Source: Pseudomonas sp. GM48
GTDB lineage: Bacteria; Pseudomonadota; Gammaproteobacteria; Pseudomonadales; Pseudomonadaceae
Length of the DNA stretch: 64,000 nucleotides
Direction: 5' to 3'
Assembly (NCBI RefSeq): GCF_000282335.1
Contig: NZ_AKJM01000136.1
Coordinates: 1 to 64,000 of the forward strand
In this document: one piece after another, positions 45,091 to 55,251 of the stretch
Layout: each line of letters begins with the position of its first letter
How positions within the stretch are numbered: the first letter of the stretch is position 1
Position numbers and translations under genes: made by a program
Notes under the pieces: model-generated
The model's database searches: none
The model's input: the letters and a program-made list of their open reading frames with translations, nothing else
Told to the model about the DNA's origin: nothing

Positions 45091-45654
45091 ATGTTCCGCC
45101 GTTTTGTTTTACTGGCAGTGGCCGCGCTGCTCAGTGCCTGCGCCGCCAACCAGGTCAATCATGACTTCGACGCCAGCCGCGACTTTGCTGCCTATCGCAG
45201 CTGGACCTGGAAAGAACCCGCCCTGCAATACCGTCCCGATGATCCACGGATCAAGAGCGACCTGACCGAACAGCGCGTCCGTCAGGCAGTTGCCGATCAA
45301 CTGGATCAACGTGGTCTGCGCCCGGCCGCCGCAGGTGCCAAGGGTGACTTGAATGTACAGGCCTACCTGATTGTCGAAGAGCGGCAACAACAGGTGACCA
45401 CCAATTACGGCGGTGGGTGGGGAAACCCGTGGCATGGCTACTACGGCGCACCGATGTACAACGAAACGCGCAATGTCAGCTACAAAGTGGCGACCATCCA
45501 GATCGACCTGCTTGATGGCAAGGACGGCAAACTGGTGTGGCGCGGCAGTGACGAACAGATACTCAGCCGCACGCCGAACCCGTCGGATCGTCGCGATGCC
45601 ATCTGGGAAACAGTCACGCGGATATTGGCCAACTATCCACCGCACACCTCCTAG
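45091..45654 (+). CDS. DUF4136 lipoprotein, second copy
   Basis: A 187-residue predicted lipoprotein with lipobox LLSAC (Cys 17). Its DUF4136 domain shares with the upstream paralogue the patterns AYRSWTWKEP, DQRGLRPA and a Gly/Tyr loop (YGGGWGNPWHGYYGAPMY), and ends AIWETVTRILANYPPHTS. The gap to the first copy is 55 bases. A strong terminator follows, so cmoM-DUF4136-DUF4136 may be one transcript. Confidence 0.85.
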   Translation: MFRRFVLLAVAALLSACAANQVNHDFDASRDFAAYRSWTWKEPALQYRPDDPRIKSDLTEQRVRQAVADQLDQRGLRPAAAGAKGDLNVQAYLIVEERQQQVTTNYGGGWGNPWHGYYGAPMYNETRNVSYKVATIQIDLLDGKDGKLVWRGSDEQILSRTPNPSDRRDAIWETVTRILANYPPHTS

Positions 45655-45670
45655 AATCCGCCGGCCCTAC

Positions 45671-45699
45671 AACCCCTGTGCTCCCACAGGGGTTTTTTT
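45671..45699 (+). terminator. Terminator after the DUF4136 genes
   Basis: A ten-pair stem (AACCCCTGTG / CACAGGGGTT) with a CTCC loop runs into seven T residues, 17 bases after the stop. Confidence 0.93.
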
Positions 45700-45789
45700 A
45701 TGGTGCGCTGGCGAGCCTGAGGATCGACCTGAACAAGTTGAGGCAGGTGCCAACCTCAGTTGTCACCCGGGACGCCCAGCTCTGGTGAT

Positions 45790-48648
45790 CTAGTCCGGCG
45801 TCACGATCGGCAGTTCGATGCAGAAGCGCGCGCCCTCGGCCCAGTTCCTGGCGCTCAGTTTGCCGCCCATGTTTTCAACGATGCCATAGCTCACCGACAG
45901 CCCCAGACCGGTGCCGACGCCGACCGCTTTGGTGGTGAAGAACGGCTCGAAAATCCGCTCCAGCAAACGCGGGTCGATACCGCCGCCGTTGTCCTCGACC
46001 CACAGGCGTACCAAGTGGGTGTCCCGTTCGGCGTACAGGGAAATCCACGGCTTGAACCCGGGGTTGGCCTCGCGCTTGCCGAGCAATGCATCCCGGGCAT
46101 TGACCATCAGGTTGATCAGCACTTGTTCAAGCTGATCGACATGGCCGCGCACCTGCACTTCAAAACTGCACTCGCTGATGCGCAGGTCGACGCCTTTGCC
46201 ATGCATGTCCTCGGACAGCAGCGACAGCGTGCCTTCGATGGCCTGGGTCGGGTTGAACGGTTGCTGCTCGATTTCCGAGCGACGGCCGAATACCCGCAGG
46301 TGGTCCACCACCCGTGCGGCACGCTGCAATTGCGCGTCGATGCGATTGAGCTTGTCGATCAGGTAATCGACCTGCGCGTCGCCGTTGTTCAGGCGCTTGA
46401 GCACATTGACGACGGCCATGCGCATCACATTCAACGGCTGGTTGATCTCATGGGCCAGGCCGGTGGCCATTTCACCGAGGGTGGCCATTTTCGCGCTTTG
46501 CGTGAGCTGCTGCTGCGAGCGCCGCACTTCGGTGTTGTCGCGCCCAACGGCCTGAACTTCGAGCAACCGGCCCTGTTCGTCAAATACCCCGCGATCGGAC
46601 CAGACCCACCAGGCGTGTTCGCGGCCGGGTAGTTGCAAGTTGATCTCGGCGGTGCTGACCGGAAACTCGGGGCTCAATTGGTTCAGCCGCCGGATGAATG
46701 CATCGCGCTGTTCCCCGGACATCCAGCTGCCCAGATTCATCCCCGGCAGTTGCTCGGGCGCCAGTTCCAGATAAGTCGCCAACGGACGGTTGCCGAAGGT
46801 CAGGGTCAAGTCCGGGAGGTAGCGGCAGATCATCGCCGGCGAGTCTTCCACCAGAATCCGGTAGCGTTCTTCGCTTTGCCTGACCTGTTCGGTGGCCAGG
46901 GTCGCATCGGTGACGTCCAGCCACAGGCCCACGGCTTCCACCGGCAGGCCGAGGTCGTCGCGCAATAATCGGGCTTCATCGAGCAGCCAGTGATAGCCGC
47001 CACGACTGTCGCGCAGCCGATAGCGGGCACGCACCGAGCCTTTACGCAGCAACTGGCGGGTGCGCTCGAAATACTGCAGGCGGTCGTCGGGATGCACCCG
47101 CGTCGCCAGCGTCCCGGGGGCGCAGTCGGCGAGGGTCCAGCCGAGCAACGGCATCAGGCTGTCGCTGAAGAACACCGGTTGCAACGCACCTTCGACATAG
47201 CGCTGCAGGTAAATCACCGCCGGTGAACTGGCGATCAGATTGTTCAGGCGCGCATGGGCGGCGGCAGCGTTCTGCTCCTGGTTCTTGATGTCACTGATGT
47301 CGAGCATGAAGCCCACCACACGACGGCTTTTCCCCACGCCCAGGGCTTGACCTTGCAGGCGATACCAGACCGGCGCGAGGGTGTCATCGGCGCGATGCAA
47401 ACGCACGCACAGCAGCAGGGGCGTACTCGCGTCCTGCAAGTCTTGCAGGCGAATGCGCAGTTCTTCGCGGTCGGCGGGATGTATTTGGGCGAGCCAGTTT
47501 TGCAGGGGCAATCGTGTTGCTTCAAGGTTCAGGGTACTGGCCAGCGAGGGCGCCAGTTGAATGTCGCCGAGATCGCCGAAGACTTCCCACCAACCTGTGC
47601 CCAACAAGGATTGCAGCGATTCCAGGCGCTCCAGTTGCAGATGATGCCGATGCTCGCGCAGGCGTTCGAGCAAAGGACAGGCGAGCGCGGCGGTGATTTG
47701 CAGCCAGTCGCGTTCCGTGACATCGGGGGCACGTTGTGGCGCCGTGAAGTAACCGCACAGCAACCAGGCGACCACCCCTTGAGCGTCTTGATAGGGCACG
47801 GCGAAGCCATCGGTATTGCCGAACGTGCCTTGCAGGCGCGGGTGTTCGCGCAGGTTCAGGTGCTGCGGCGCCGAGCCGCTCAAACTGTCCAGTCCCGTGC
47901 CCAGGCGTTGACCGTTTTGCCAAAGTTGCGGTGTATCTGAGGCCGCGTAGTGCTGGTGAATTTGCCAACCCTGTTCCTGCTCATCGAACAAGGCCAGGGC
48001 AATGCACGGAATCTGAAAGCGCTGCGCCAGGTTTTGCAGTTGTTCGGCCAGCATCTCGTGCAGGCGCGTCAGGCTGCACAGGCGCAACTGTCCGGCGATT
48101 TGCATCGCCAGCATCTGGCATTGTTCGCGGTTGCGCGATTGCCTGCGCTCAAGCAGCAGGTCGCCGATGTCCAGCATCTGCAACAACCAGGCATCGGCCA
48201 AGGGTTGCACCCAGCCGCGCAGATGCAGCGGGGGACCGTTGAGGCTGTAAAAGTCCAGGTCCAGTGTTTGTCCCTGCCAGTCCGCCGGCGCACCTTCGAT
48301 GACGAGGTTGCTGTGGGGCAACAGGAAGTCGAGCAGATGCGGGGCCTGCGCGCCTGGAGGGGGCTGGACCAGCAAGTGCCGCAGTGGACCGCTCAGTTGA
48401 ACGACGCGCCCCTCGGCATTGAGCTGCATCTGCAATCCGACGCTGTGCACCCGCAGCGCCTCTGGCGGCTCCGACGGGGGCGGCGGATGGCGATGGAGCA
48501 GGCGCCCGAACAGTTTGTCCCCGGCACTCAAAATTGCAGGCTCGCACTGGCTGTGAGGGGCGCAGGCAGATTCGGCATCTGACTGATGCCCGGGAGGCTG
48601 GCTTTCATGAGTGCGTCTACCCTGACTATCACTGAGTAATGTCAGCAT
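45790..48648 (-). CDS. GAF/PAS sensor histidine kinase
   Basis: A roughly 952-residue cytoplasmic-looking sensor kinase. Domains in order: an N-terminal PAS-like region (about 60-160), GAF (about 180-315; [29 protein letters not shown]), three PAS domains (about 330-445, 455-580 and 590-710), HisKA with [20 protein letters not shown], and HATPase with [20 protein letters not shown] and [18 protein letters not shown]. No membrane segment or receiver domain is visible, and no response regulator is adjacent. The start is uncertain: the ATG at 48648 lacks a good ribosome site, and a GTG at 48702 is in frame. Confidence 0.85.
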   Translation of the reverse strand: MLTLLSDSQGRRTHESQPPGHQSDAESACAPHSQCEPAILSAGDKLFGRLLHRHPPPPSEPPEALRVHSVGLQMQLNAEGRVVQLSGPLRHLLVQPPPGAQAPHLLDFLLPHSNLVIEGAPADWQGQTLDLDFYSLNGPPLHLRGWVQPLADAWLLQMLDIGDLLLERRQSRNREQCQMLAMQIAGQLRLCSLTRLHEMLAEQLQNLAQRFQIPCIALALFDEQEQGWQIHQHYAASDTPQLWQNGQRLGTGLDSLSGSAPQHLNLREHPRLQGTFGNTDGFAVPYQDAQGVVAWLLCGYFTAPQRAPDVTERDWLQITAALACPLLERLREHRHHLQLERLESLQSLLGTGWWEVFGDLGDIQLAPSLASTLNLEATRLPLQNWLAQIHPADREELRIRLQDLQDASTPLLLCVRLHRADDTLAPVWYRLQGQALGVGKSRRVVGFMLDISDIKNQEQNAAAAHARLNNLIASSPAVIYLQRYVEGALQPVFFSDSLMPLLGWTLADCAPGTLATRVHPDDRLQYFERTRQLLRKGSVRARYRLRDSRGGYHWLLDEARLLRDDLGLPVEAVGLWLDVTDATLATEQVRQSEERYRILVEDSPAMICRYLPDLTLTFGNRPLATYLELAPEQLPGMNLGSWMSGEQRDAFIRRLNQLSPEFPVSTAEINLQLPGREHAWWVWSDRGVFDEQGRLLEVQAVGRDNTEVRRSQQQLTQSAKMATLGEMATGLAHEINQPLNVMRMAVVNVLKRLNNGDAQVDYLIDKLNRIDAQLQRAARVVDHLRVFGRRSEIEQQPFNPTQAIEGTLSLLSEDMHGKGVDLRISECSFEVQVRGHVDQLEQVLINLMVNARDALLGKREANPGFKPWISLYAERDTHLVRLWVEDNGGGIDPRLLERIFEPFFTTKAVGVGTGLGLSVSYGIVENMGGKLSARNWAEGARFCIELPIVTPD

Positions 48649-48849
48649 AGAATCATTCAGACAAAACGGACGTTTTTTACCAAACGCAAAGCTTAGTCCC
48701 ACTAACGCTCGGCCTGATGAGTGGTGAAGGGCATCTGTGTACGCCGATCTGTGGGAGATTCTATGGTTGAGGGGAAGCCCTCAACTGTCGTCACCGTGCC
48801 ACTCGTCACCGCCACTCGGTGCCATAGCGCAACATGGCATTCAGCTTTA

Positions 48850-49704
48850 TCAGGCAACCGGCCGCCAATGCCCGACCATATGCTCCAGATCCCCGGCACC
48901 CACCAACTGCAAATCCCCGCCAGGTCCCGGCGCACTGGCCAGTAGCGTCACCTCGCCGGGCAACCGTACCGGTTTCCTGAACTGCACCGCGATCTCGATA
49001 TTCGCCGTCGGCAGGTGCCCGGCCAGCGCCGCCAGCGTACGCGCCTTGTTCCATAAACCATGGGCGATGGCAGTCGGGAAGCCGAAGAGTCGGGCACTGG
49101 CCGCGCTCAGGTGGATCGGGTTGTAGTCGCCGGATACCTTGGCGTATTGCCGGCCGATGTCCGAGGGCGCTTTCCAGTGCTCGACTTCGGTCAAGGCCAG
49201 ACTGCTTGCCAGTTGCTCTTCGAGCGGTTCGCCCTCGAGTTTTACGCCGCGACAGAGCATCCGGCTCTGCGCCTCCCACAACGGCCCCAACTGGTCGTCG
49301 AGAGTGGTCTGCAAATCGAACGTCGCACCTTTGGCGTGGGGTTGCAGGTTCTGCACTTGCACGCTGACGCGCACCCGACTCACCCCGCCCATGGGGCGCC
49401 GCACACGAATGCGATTGCTCAGGTGGATCAGGCCCAGCAGCGGGAACGGGAAGTCCCTGATCGTGAGCAACTGCATCTGCAAGGCAAACCCGAGGATATG
49501 CGGATAGGTCGGCGGCAGCAGGCCGTTGTCGGCGAAACCACAGACCTTGCGATAGGCCGCCAGGCGCATGGGATCGACATCGACCCAGCAGTGCAAACCC
49601 GAATCGGGCAGGCAGGTGCCAGTGATTTTTCGCCGAGTCGCCGCTCGTGCGTACAACCCCGGCAGGCTGGGTTCGCGGTTAAGTGTGTACCAGTCGGTGA
49701 TCAT
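48850..49704 (-). CDS. MaoC-like acyl dehydratase / (R)-enoyl-CoA hydratase
   Basis: A 284-residue hot-dog-fold protein. The R-hydratase catalytic motif is in VSGDYNPIHLSAASARLFG (D-x-N-x2-H; about 205), followed by FPTAIAHGLWNKARTLAAL. An N-terminal half without the motif suggests a double hot-dog. It probably hydrates trans-2-enoyl-CoA. The ATG at 49704 (MITDWYTLNREPSLPG) lies two bases after the FabG-type gene. With that gene and the divergent thiolase it forms a beta-oxidation-like set. Confidence 0.87.
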   Translation of the reverse strand: MITDWYTLNREPSLPGLYARAATRRKITGTCLPDSGLHCWVDVDPMRLAAYRKVCGFADNGLLPPTYPHILGFALQMQLLTIRDFPFPLLGLIHLSNRIRVRRPMGGVSRVRVSVQVQNLQPHAKGATFDLQTTLDDQLGPLWEAQSRMLCRGVKLEGEPLEEQLASSLALTEVEHWKAPSDIGRQYAKVSGDYNPIHLSAASARLFGFPTAIAHGLWNKARTLAALAGHLPTANIEIAVQFRKPVRLPGEVTLLASAPGPGGDLQLVGAGDLEHMVGHWRPVA

Positions 49705-49706
49705 CC

Positions 49707-51059
49707 TTAAGCTCCCAGAACGCTTTGCCCGCAAACGCGCAACGCTTGTCCGGTGAACGCACCGGTGCCCGGTTGCGCGAGCCAGGCCACGGCCTCGGCG
49801 ACGTCTTGCGGCAGGCCGCCCTGGCCAAGCGAGCTCATTCGTCGTCCGGCTTCGCGCAGGCCGAAGGGAATGTGCGCGGTCATTTGCGTTTCGATGAACC
49901 CCGGCGCCACAGCGTTGATGCTGATGCCGCGCTCATTGAGCAGCGGTGCCCACGCTTGCGCTAGGCCGATGAGCCCGGCCTTGCTCGCCGCGTAGTTGGT
50001 TTGCCCGCGATTGCCGGCGATGCCGCTGATGGATGCGAGCAGAATCACCCGGCCGTTGTCGTGCAGGGTGCCGCTGTCGAGCAGGGCTTTGGTCAGCACT
50101 TGCGGTGCGTTGAGGTTGACTGCCAGTACGGCGTCCCAGAAGTCGGGGGTCATGTTGGCCAGGGTTTTATCCCGGGTGATGCCGGCGTTGTGCACCACGA
50201 TGTCGAGGCCGTCGGGCAGCTGTTCGATCAACTGCGTGGCGGCGTCTTCGGCGCAGATGTCGAGGGTGATGCTGCGCCCGCCGAGGCGTGCAGCGAGAGC
50301 TTCGAGATCGGTTTTGGCCGCTGGCACATCGAGCAGGATAACGTCGGCACCGTCACGGGCCAGGGTCTCGGCGATGGCGGCACCAATGCCCCGCGCCGCG
50401 CCGGTCACCAGAGCCTTGCGTCCGGCGAGTGGGCGTGTCCAGTCGGTGACAGGTGTCGAGCATGGATTCAGGCGAATGACCTGCCCGGACACGAAGGCAC
50501 TTTTGGGTGAGAGGAAAAACCGCAGCGGGCCTTCCAGTTGCACCTCGGCACCTTCGCCGATGTAGATCAATTGCAGGGTGCCGCCGTTGCGCAACTCCTT
50601 GGCCAGGGAACGGCTGAAACCTTCCAGGGCGCGCTGCGCACTGGCGGCGAACGGGTCACGCAGGGTTTGCGGATCGCGCCCGAGAATCACCAGATGCGCA
50701 CAGTGATCGAGGTTTTTCATCAGCGGCTGGAAAAACTCGCGCAGTTGCTTGAGCTGATCGGTGTGCAGCAGATCACTGGCGTCGTACACCACGGCCTTGA
50801 GTTTCGGTCCGTGGCCGGGAATCCAGGCGGTCGCTATCGAAGGCTCGGTGCCGTAGCTGTAGATCGCGTCGGTCAGACGATTGGCGAGGGCGCTGACTTG
50901 CTCCGCCAACGGCCCGCCGCCGATCAGCAACGCACCTTCCACGGGCCGCAGCCGGCCTGCCTGCCAGCGCTCCAGTCGGGTCGGTGCCGGCAACCCCAGA
51001 GCGCCGACCAGGCGATGGCCGATGGACGAATTGGCGAAGTCGATATAGCGGTCAGACAT
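49707..51059 (-). CDS. Long-form 3-oxoacyl-ACP reductase (FabG4-like)
   Basis: A 450-residue SDR protein. The C-terminal 240 residues form a full short-chain dehydrogenase: VTGAARGIGAAIAETLARDG, HNAGITRDKTLANM, and catalytic S-Y-K in LASISGIAGNRGQTNYAASKAG. An N-terminal domain of about 200 residues with a degenerate Rossmann pattern is typical of the high-molecular-weight FabG4 group. It probably reduces 3-oxoacyl-CoA or -ACP with NAD(P)H. It is first in the operon with the MaoC gene and divergent from the thiolase. Confidence 0.9.
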   Translation of the reverse strand: MSDRYIDFANSSIGHRLVGALGLPAPTRLERWQAGRLRPVEGALLIGGGPLAEQVSALANRLTDAIYSYGTEPSIATAWIPGHGPKLKAVVYDASDLLHTDQLKQLREFFQPLMKNLDHCAHLVILGRDPQTLRDPFAASAQRALEGFSRSLAKELRNGGTLQLIYIGEGAEVQLEGPLRFFLSPKSAFVSGQVIRLNPCSTPVTDWTRPLAGRKALVTGAARGIGAAIAETLARDGADVILLDVPAAKTDLEALAARLGGRSITLDICAEDAATQLIEQLPDGLDIVVHNAGITRDKTLANMTPDFWDAVLAVNLNAPQVLTKALLDSGTLHDNGRVILLASISGIAGNRGQTNYAASKAGLIGLAQAWAPLLNERGISINAVAPGFIETQMTAHIPFGLREAGRRMSSLGQGGLPQDVAEAVAWLAQPGTGAFTGQALRVCGQSVLGA

Positions 51060-51191
51060 GGAACGCGCTCCGAAAGCTGGGATTCAAAGTGTGGACCATG
51101 AGTGGCGATCAGTCGTTCGATCCACGAGATAAGGCCTACGCTTGGTTACAGCAGAGTAGTTTGTCGCAGGATTTATGGTGCAACGCTGTCC

Positions 51192-51282
51192 CTGTGGGAG
51201 CGGGCTTGCTCGCGAAAGCGGAGTGTCATGCAACATTGATGTCGACTGACACGACGCCTTCGCGAGCAAGCCCGCTCTCACA
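51192..51282. repeat. REPIN
   Basis: Arms at 51192-51216 and 51259-51282 around a 42-base spacer; the right arm has GCTCTCACA in place of GCTCCCACA. It lies in the 264-base divergent gap between the FabG-type gene and the thiolase, so both promoters must fit around it. Confidence 0.9.
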
Positions 51283-51323
51283 AGGGGCCGTGTTCAGTTC
51301 AGATAATTCATCAGGAGCTCTTC

Positions 51324-52601
51324 ATGACCCAACTGCGCCGCGTCGCGATCATTGGCGGTAACCGGATTCCGTTCGCCCGCTCCAACGGCCCCTACGCCAC
51401 GGCCAGTAACCAGGTGATGCTCACTGCCGCCCTCGAAGGCCTGATCGAACGCTACAACCTGCATGGCCAGCGCATCGGCGAAGTGGTCGCCGGCGCCGTG
51501 CTCAAGTTGTCGCGGGACATGAACCTCACACGTGAGTGTGTACTCGGTTCGCGACTGTCGCCCGCCACCCCGGCCTACGACATCCAGCAGGCGTGCGGCA
51601 CCGGGCTGGAAGCAGCGTTGCTGGTGGCGAACAAGATTGCCCTGGGCCAGATCGATTGCGGCATTGCCGGTGGTGTGGACACCACCTCGGATGCCCCGAT
51701 CAGTGTCAGCGAGGGCCTGCGCAAGATCCTCCTGCAAGCCAACCGCGCCAGGACCACCGGCGACAAACTGAAAACCTTCCTGCAATTGCGCCCCAAACAT
51801 CTGATCCCCGAGTTCCCGCGCAACGGCGAGCCGCGTACCGGGCTGTCCATGGGGCAGCATTGCGAGTTGATGGCCCAGACTTGGAACATCCCTCGCGAAG
51901 CACAGGATCAATTGGCGCTTGAGAGCCATCAGAAGCTGGCCGCGTCCTACGCCGAAGGCTGGCACAACGACCTGATGACACCGTTCCTGGGGCTCACCCG
52001 CGACAACAACCTGCGCCCGGATTCGACCCTGGAAAAGCTCGCCGCGCTCAAGCCGGCCTACGAGAAAAGCGCCAGGGGCACCCTGACCGCAGGCAACTCC
52101 ACGCCACTGACCGATGGTGCGTCACTGGTGCTGCTGGGCAGCGAAGAATGGGCCAAGGCTCGCGGGTTACCGATTCTTGCCTACTGGCGCGACGGCGAGG
52201 CGGCGGCGGTGGATTTCGTCAACGGCGCGGAAGGGTTGTTGATGGCGCCGGTCTACGCTGTGCCGCGTTTGCTGGCGCGCAATGGCCTGACCTTGCAGGA
52301 CTTCGACTACTACGAAATCCATGAAGCCTTCGCCGCTCAAGTGCTGTGCACATTGAAGGCCTGGGAAGATCCGGAATATTGCAAAACCCGTCTCGGCCTC
52401 GACACGGCGTTGGGCTCGATTGACCGCAGCCGACTTAACGTCAAGGGCAGTTCACTGGCGGCGGGGCACCCGTTTGCCGCCACGGGCGGGCGCATCGTCG
52501 CCAACCTGGCGAAGCTGCTGGACGCGGCGGGCAAGGGGCGGGGACTGATTTCGATTTGCGCGGCGGGCGGGCAGGGCGTGACCGCCATCATCGAGCGCTG
52601 A
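51324..52601 (+). CDS. Acetyl-CoA C-acyltransferase (thiolase, FadI-like)
   Basis: A 425-residue thiolase that cleaves or condenses 3-oxoacyl-CoA. The nucleophilic Cys is in DIQQACGTGLEAALLVANK (about 92). HEAFAAQVL carries the catalytic His (about 335), and the second Cys is in ISICAAGGQGVTAIIER at the C-terminus. AGGAGC lies eight bases before the ATG. Divergent from FabG4-MaoC, with which it could complete a beta-oxidation or fatty-acyl elongation cycle. Confidence 0.93.
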   Translation: MTQLRRVAIIGGNRIPFARSNGPYATASNQVMLTAALEGLIERYNLHGQRIGEVVAGAVLKLSRDMNLTRECVLGSRLSPATPAYDIQQACGTGLEAALLVANKIALGQIDCGIAGGVDTTSDAPISVSEGLRKILLQANRARTTGDKLKTFLQLRPKHLIPEFPRNGEPRTGLSMGQHCELMAQTWNIPREAQDQLALESHQKLAASYAEGWHNDLMTPFLGLTRDNNLRPDSTLEKLAALKPAYEKSARGTLTAGNSTPLTDGASLVLLGSEEWAKARGLPILAYWRDGEAAAVDFVNGAEGLLMAPVYAVPRLLARNGLTLQDFDYYEIHEAFAAQVLCTLKAWEDPEYCKTRLGLDTALGSIDRSRLNVKGSSLAAGHPFAATGGRIVANLAKLLDAAGKGRGLISICAAGGQGVTAIIER

Positions 52602-52611
52602 GCAAAAACAA

Positions 52612-52703
52612 CTGTGGGAGCGGGCTTGCTCGCGAAAGCGGTATAGCAGTCAACATTGATGTTGAAGCTGATGCCCTCTTCGCGAGCAAGCCCGCTCCCA
52701 CAG
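52612..52703. repeat. REPIN
   Basis: Arms at 52612-52636 and 52679-52703. It is the first of two tandem REPINs between the thiolase and the convergent chemoreceptor, and begins 11 bases after the thiolase stop. Confidence 0.9.
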
Positions 52704-52743
52704 GTTTTCAGGGGCGGCAAATAAGCTGTGCCTGGCACAAGTC

Positions 52744-52835
52744 CTGTAGGAGCGAGCTTGCTCGCGATGGCGGTCTATCAGTCAACATAGATATTGAAGC
52801 TGATGGCCTCATCGCGAGCAAGCTCGCTCCCACAG
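52744..52835. repeat. REPIN, GAGCGAGC variant
   Basis: Arms at 52744-52768 and 52811-52835 carry the AGCGAGCTTGCTCGCGAT variant core. The spacer (GTCAACATAGATATTGAAGC) closely resembles that of the preceding REPIN although the arms belong to a different sub-type. Confidence 0.9.
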
Positions 52836-52857
52836 GGTTTAGTGGTGAGTTTGCAAA

Positions 52858-54804
52858 TCAGGTGCGGAACCTGCGCACCAACCCGTCCAGCTCATTCGAC
52901 AACCCGGCCAGGCTCTGGGAATCCAGGCGCGCCGAGTTGGCCAGTTCCGCCACCAACTGCGCATCGCCATGGATCTGGCTAATGTGCCGATTGATGTCTT
53001 CGGCCACTTGATGCTGTTGTTCCGCCGCGGTGGCGATCTGGGTGTTCATATCGCGGATCACGTCCACCGACTCGCGAATCTGCCCGAAGCTGTTGCGCGC
53101 TTCACCGATGCGCGTCACCGATTGCTGGGACACCTCCAGGCTGGCGTGCATCTGTTGGGTCACCTGGCTTGTGCGTTTGGCCAGGTTGCCCAGCAGACCG
53201 TCGATTTCCGCCGTGGAGTCGGCCGTGCGTTTGGCCAGAGCTCGAACTTCATCGGCCACCACGGCAAAACCGCGACCTTGTTCACCAGCCCGGGCCGCTT
53301 CGATAGCGGCGTTCAGTGCCAGCAGGTTGGTCTGCTCAGCAATCGAACGGATAGTCCCGAGGATCGACTGAATGTCGTTGCTGTCGCGTTCGAGCTGTTG
53401 CATCGACTGGGCCGACTGTTCGATTTCCTGGCTCAGGCGATCCACGCTGTTCACCGCCGCATCGATCTGCTGCTGACCTTCGCGCGCCTGGCGCTGGCCA
53501 CTGTCGGCAGACTCCGCAGCCTGACTGCAAGAGCGTGCGACTTCGTTGGCAGTGGCGACCATTTCGTGGAACGCCGTGGATACCATGTCCACCGCTTCAC
53601 GCTGGCGCCCGGCGGCTTCGGCCATGTCGCTGGAAACCTGGGTCGAACTCTTGGACGTGGCGAGGATCTTGCCCGCCGCACCGCCGATGTTCTGGATCAG
53701 GTTGCGAATAGCGGTCAGGAACTGGTTGAACCAGTTGGCCAGTTGCGCGGTTTCGTCGTTGCCACGGATTTGCAGGTTCTGGGTCAGGTCGCCTTCGCCC
53801 TGGGCGATGCCTTCCAGGCCGCTGGCCACGCTGCGGATCGGACGCACGATGAGGCTGGCAAAGCTGGCGCCGACGATGGCGAAGACGACGGCCAGAACGG
53901 CGGCGATGATGGCGATCAACCAGGTCAACTGGGTCGCGGAACTCATCACGTCGTTCTGTTTGATCAGGCCGATGAAGGTCCAGCCCAGTTGCTCCGATGG
54001 CCAGACGTTGGCCATGTAGCGCTCGCCGTTGAGCTCCACTTCCACCAGACCCTTGCCGGCCTTGGCCAGTTGCGCGTAGCCGTCGCCGAGGCTGTTCAGC
54101 GGTTTGAAATTGTGTTCCGGTTGTTTCGGATCCACCAGGACCGTGCCGGTGTTTTCCAGCAGCATCAGGTAGCCGGTTTCGCCGAGCTTGATCTGTTTGA
54201 CGATTTCGGTGAGCTGCTTGAGCGTCACGTCGATGCTGACCACGCCGCCGTTGGTGCCCAGCTTGTTGTCGATGGTGCGCACGGTGCTGACGTAGGTCGC
54301 GTCGTCCTGGGCCCAGTAGTAGGCCTCGGTGCGGAACGGCTTGCCCGGTTTGGCCTGGGCGGCCTTGTACCAGGGGCGCTGGCGCGGGTCGTAGTTGCTC
54401 AGTTTCGGATCATCCGGCCACGACACGTAACCGCCCGCCGCCGTGCCGAGGATGGCATAGGCGTAGGCCGGGTGGCTGTTGCCCAGGTCCTGGAGCAGGG
54501 TGAAGACTTTTTTGTCCGCCTCGCCTTGAGGGATGCTCTCGGCGTTGGCGGCCATGTAGGTCTTGAGGCTGTCGTCGGAGTTTCGGATCAACGGCTGCCT
54601 GGCCAGGTAATCGACGTTCTGGCTGATGCCGTCAAAGAACAACTGCATGGCATTGCTGACCTGACGAATCTCGCGGGCACTGCCGTCGATGAATTCGTCC
54701 CTGGCATCACTGCGCAGGTTCAGCACAACGAGGGTGGCGACCAGTACCACAGGCAGGCAGGCGATGATTGCAAACGCCCAGGTCAACTTCTGTTTGATGT
54801 TCAT
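52858..54804 (-). CDS. Methyl-accepting chemotaxis protein, dCache amino-acid type
   Basis: A 648-residue chemoreceptor. TM1 ([21 protein letters not shown]) starts near residue 8. A periplasmic dCache domain (about 35-275) contains the amino-acid-binding pattern [13 protein letters not shown] with the downstream Asp in [11 protein letters not shown]2 ([20 protein letters not shown]) is near 285, then HAMP and the signalling tip [20 protein letters not shown]. This matches PctA/PctB/PctC-type receptors; L-amino acids are the predicted ligands. The start at 54804 ([11 protein letters not shown]) is chosen because the upstream open frame is not receptor-like. Confidence 0.93.
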   Translation of the reverse strand: MNIKQKLTWAFAIIACLPVVLVATLVVLNLRSDARDEFIDGSAREIRQVSNAMQLFFDGISQNVDYLARQPLIRNSDDSLKTYMAANAESIPQGEADKKVFTLLQDLGNSHPAYAYAILGTAAGGYVSWPDDPKLSNYDPRQRPWYKAAQAKPGKPFRTEAYYWAQDDATYVSTVRTIDNKLGTNGGVVSIDVTLKQLTEIVKQIKLGETGYLMLLENTGTVLVDPKQPEHNFKPLNSLGDGYAQLAKAGKGLVEVELNGERYMANVWPSEQLGWTFIGLIKQNDVMSSATQLTWLIAIIAAVLAVVFAIVGASFASLIVRPIRSVASGLEGIAQGEGDLTQNLQIRGNDETAQLANWFNQFLTAIRNLIQNIGGAAGKILATSKSSTQVSSDMAEAAGRQREAVDMVSTAFHEMVATANEVARSCSQAAESADSGQRQAREGQQQIDAAVNSVDRLSQEIEQSAQSMQQLERDSNDIQSILGTIRSIAEQTNLLALNAAIEAARAGEQGRGFAVVADEVRALAKRTADSTAEIDGLLGNLAKRTSQVTQQMHASLEVSQQSVTRIGEARNSFGQIRESVDVIRDMNTQIATAAEQQHQVAEDINRHISQIHGDAQLVAELANSARLDSQSLAGLSNELDGLVRRFRT

Positions 54805-55251
54805 CCGCGCTCCAGATTTTCTTGTAGGCCCACGCAGTGCAGATGACTCGCGGTTTTTTGGCAGCCGTAAACGTTCTTGGTCAACCCGGGTCCTTGAGTG
54901 CGGCATCGCTTTTGTTGTGGCAGCGATTGTCGGACAAATCACTCTGTCACTAAGGACTTCGGCTGTTGTCGGAGGAAATTGAGGCCTGTTTGGAAAAATC
55001 CTACGGAAGGTATGAACAGTGGTGTCAGTTTCTGTCGCAATTGCCCTCAATACCCTTGCACAACAAGTGACGCAGGCTCGGCTATGATCTGGAACGATCC
55101 GTGGCGGTGGTCGGTTTTATCTGATGAAACCGGCACATTGTGTGCATTCTGCAATGCTCATAAGTCGGCAACCCCTCCCCCCGGTGAGTGGATTGCCGTA
55201 TAACGAATGACTTTCGCGTGTTTGGTAATAAAGGACCCACAATAAAAGCTG
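54805..55251. other. 447-base intergenic region between chemoreceptor and RIO kinase
   Basis: The divergent promoter region. A 101-codon plus frame at 54898-55203 is Cys/Trp-rich with no ribosome site and I do not support it. TATGAT at 55083 is a possible -10 for the kinase gene. No repeat element is seen. Confidence 0.55.

Noticed and set aside
51084-51281. Open frames reading through REPINs (also at 30274, 43128 and 59165)
   Set aside because: Translations repeat the same SRASPLPQ / CGSGLARE strings encoded by the REP core; not genes.
52612-52835. Regularly spaced palindromes considered as a CRISPR array
   Set aside because: Only two units, each itself an inverted pair, with related spacers; these are REPINs and no cas gene is present.
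54898-55203. 101-codon plus-strand frame upstream of the RIO kinase
   Set aside because: Cys/Trp-rich without domain or ribosome site; overlaps the probable kinase promoter.
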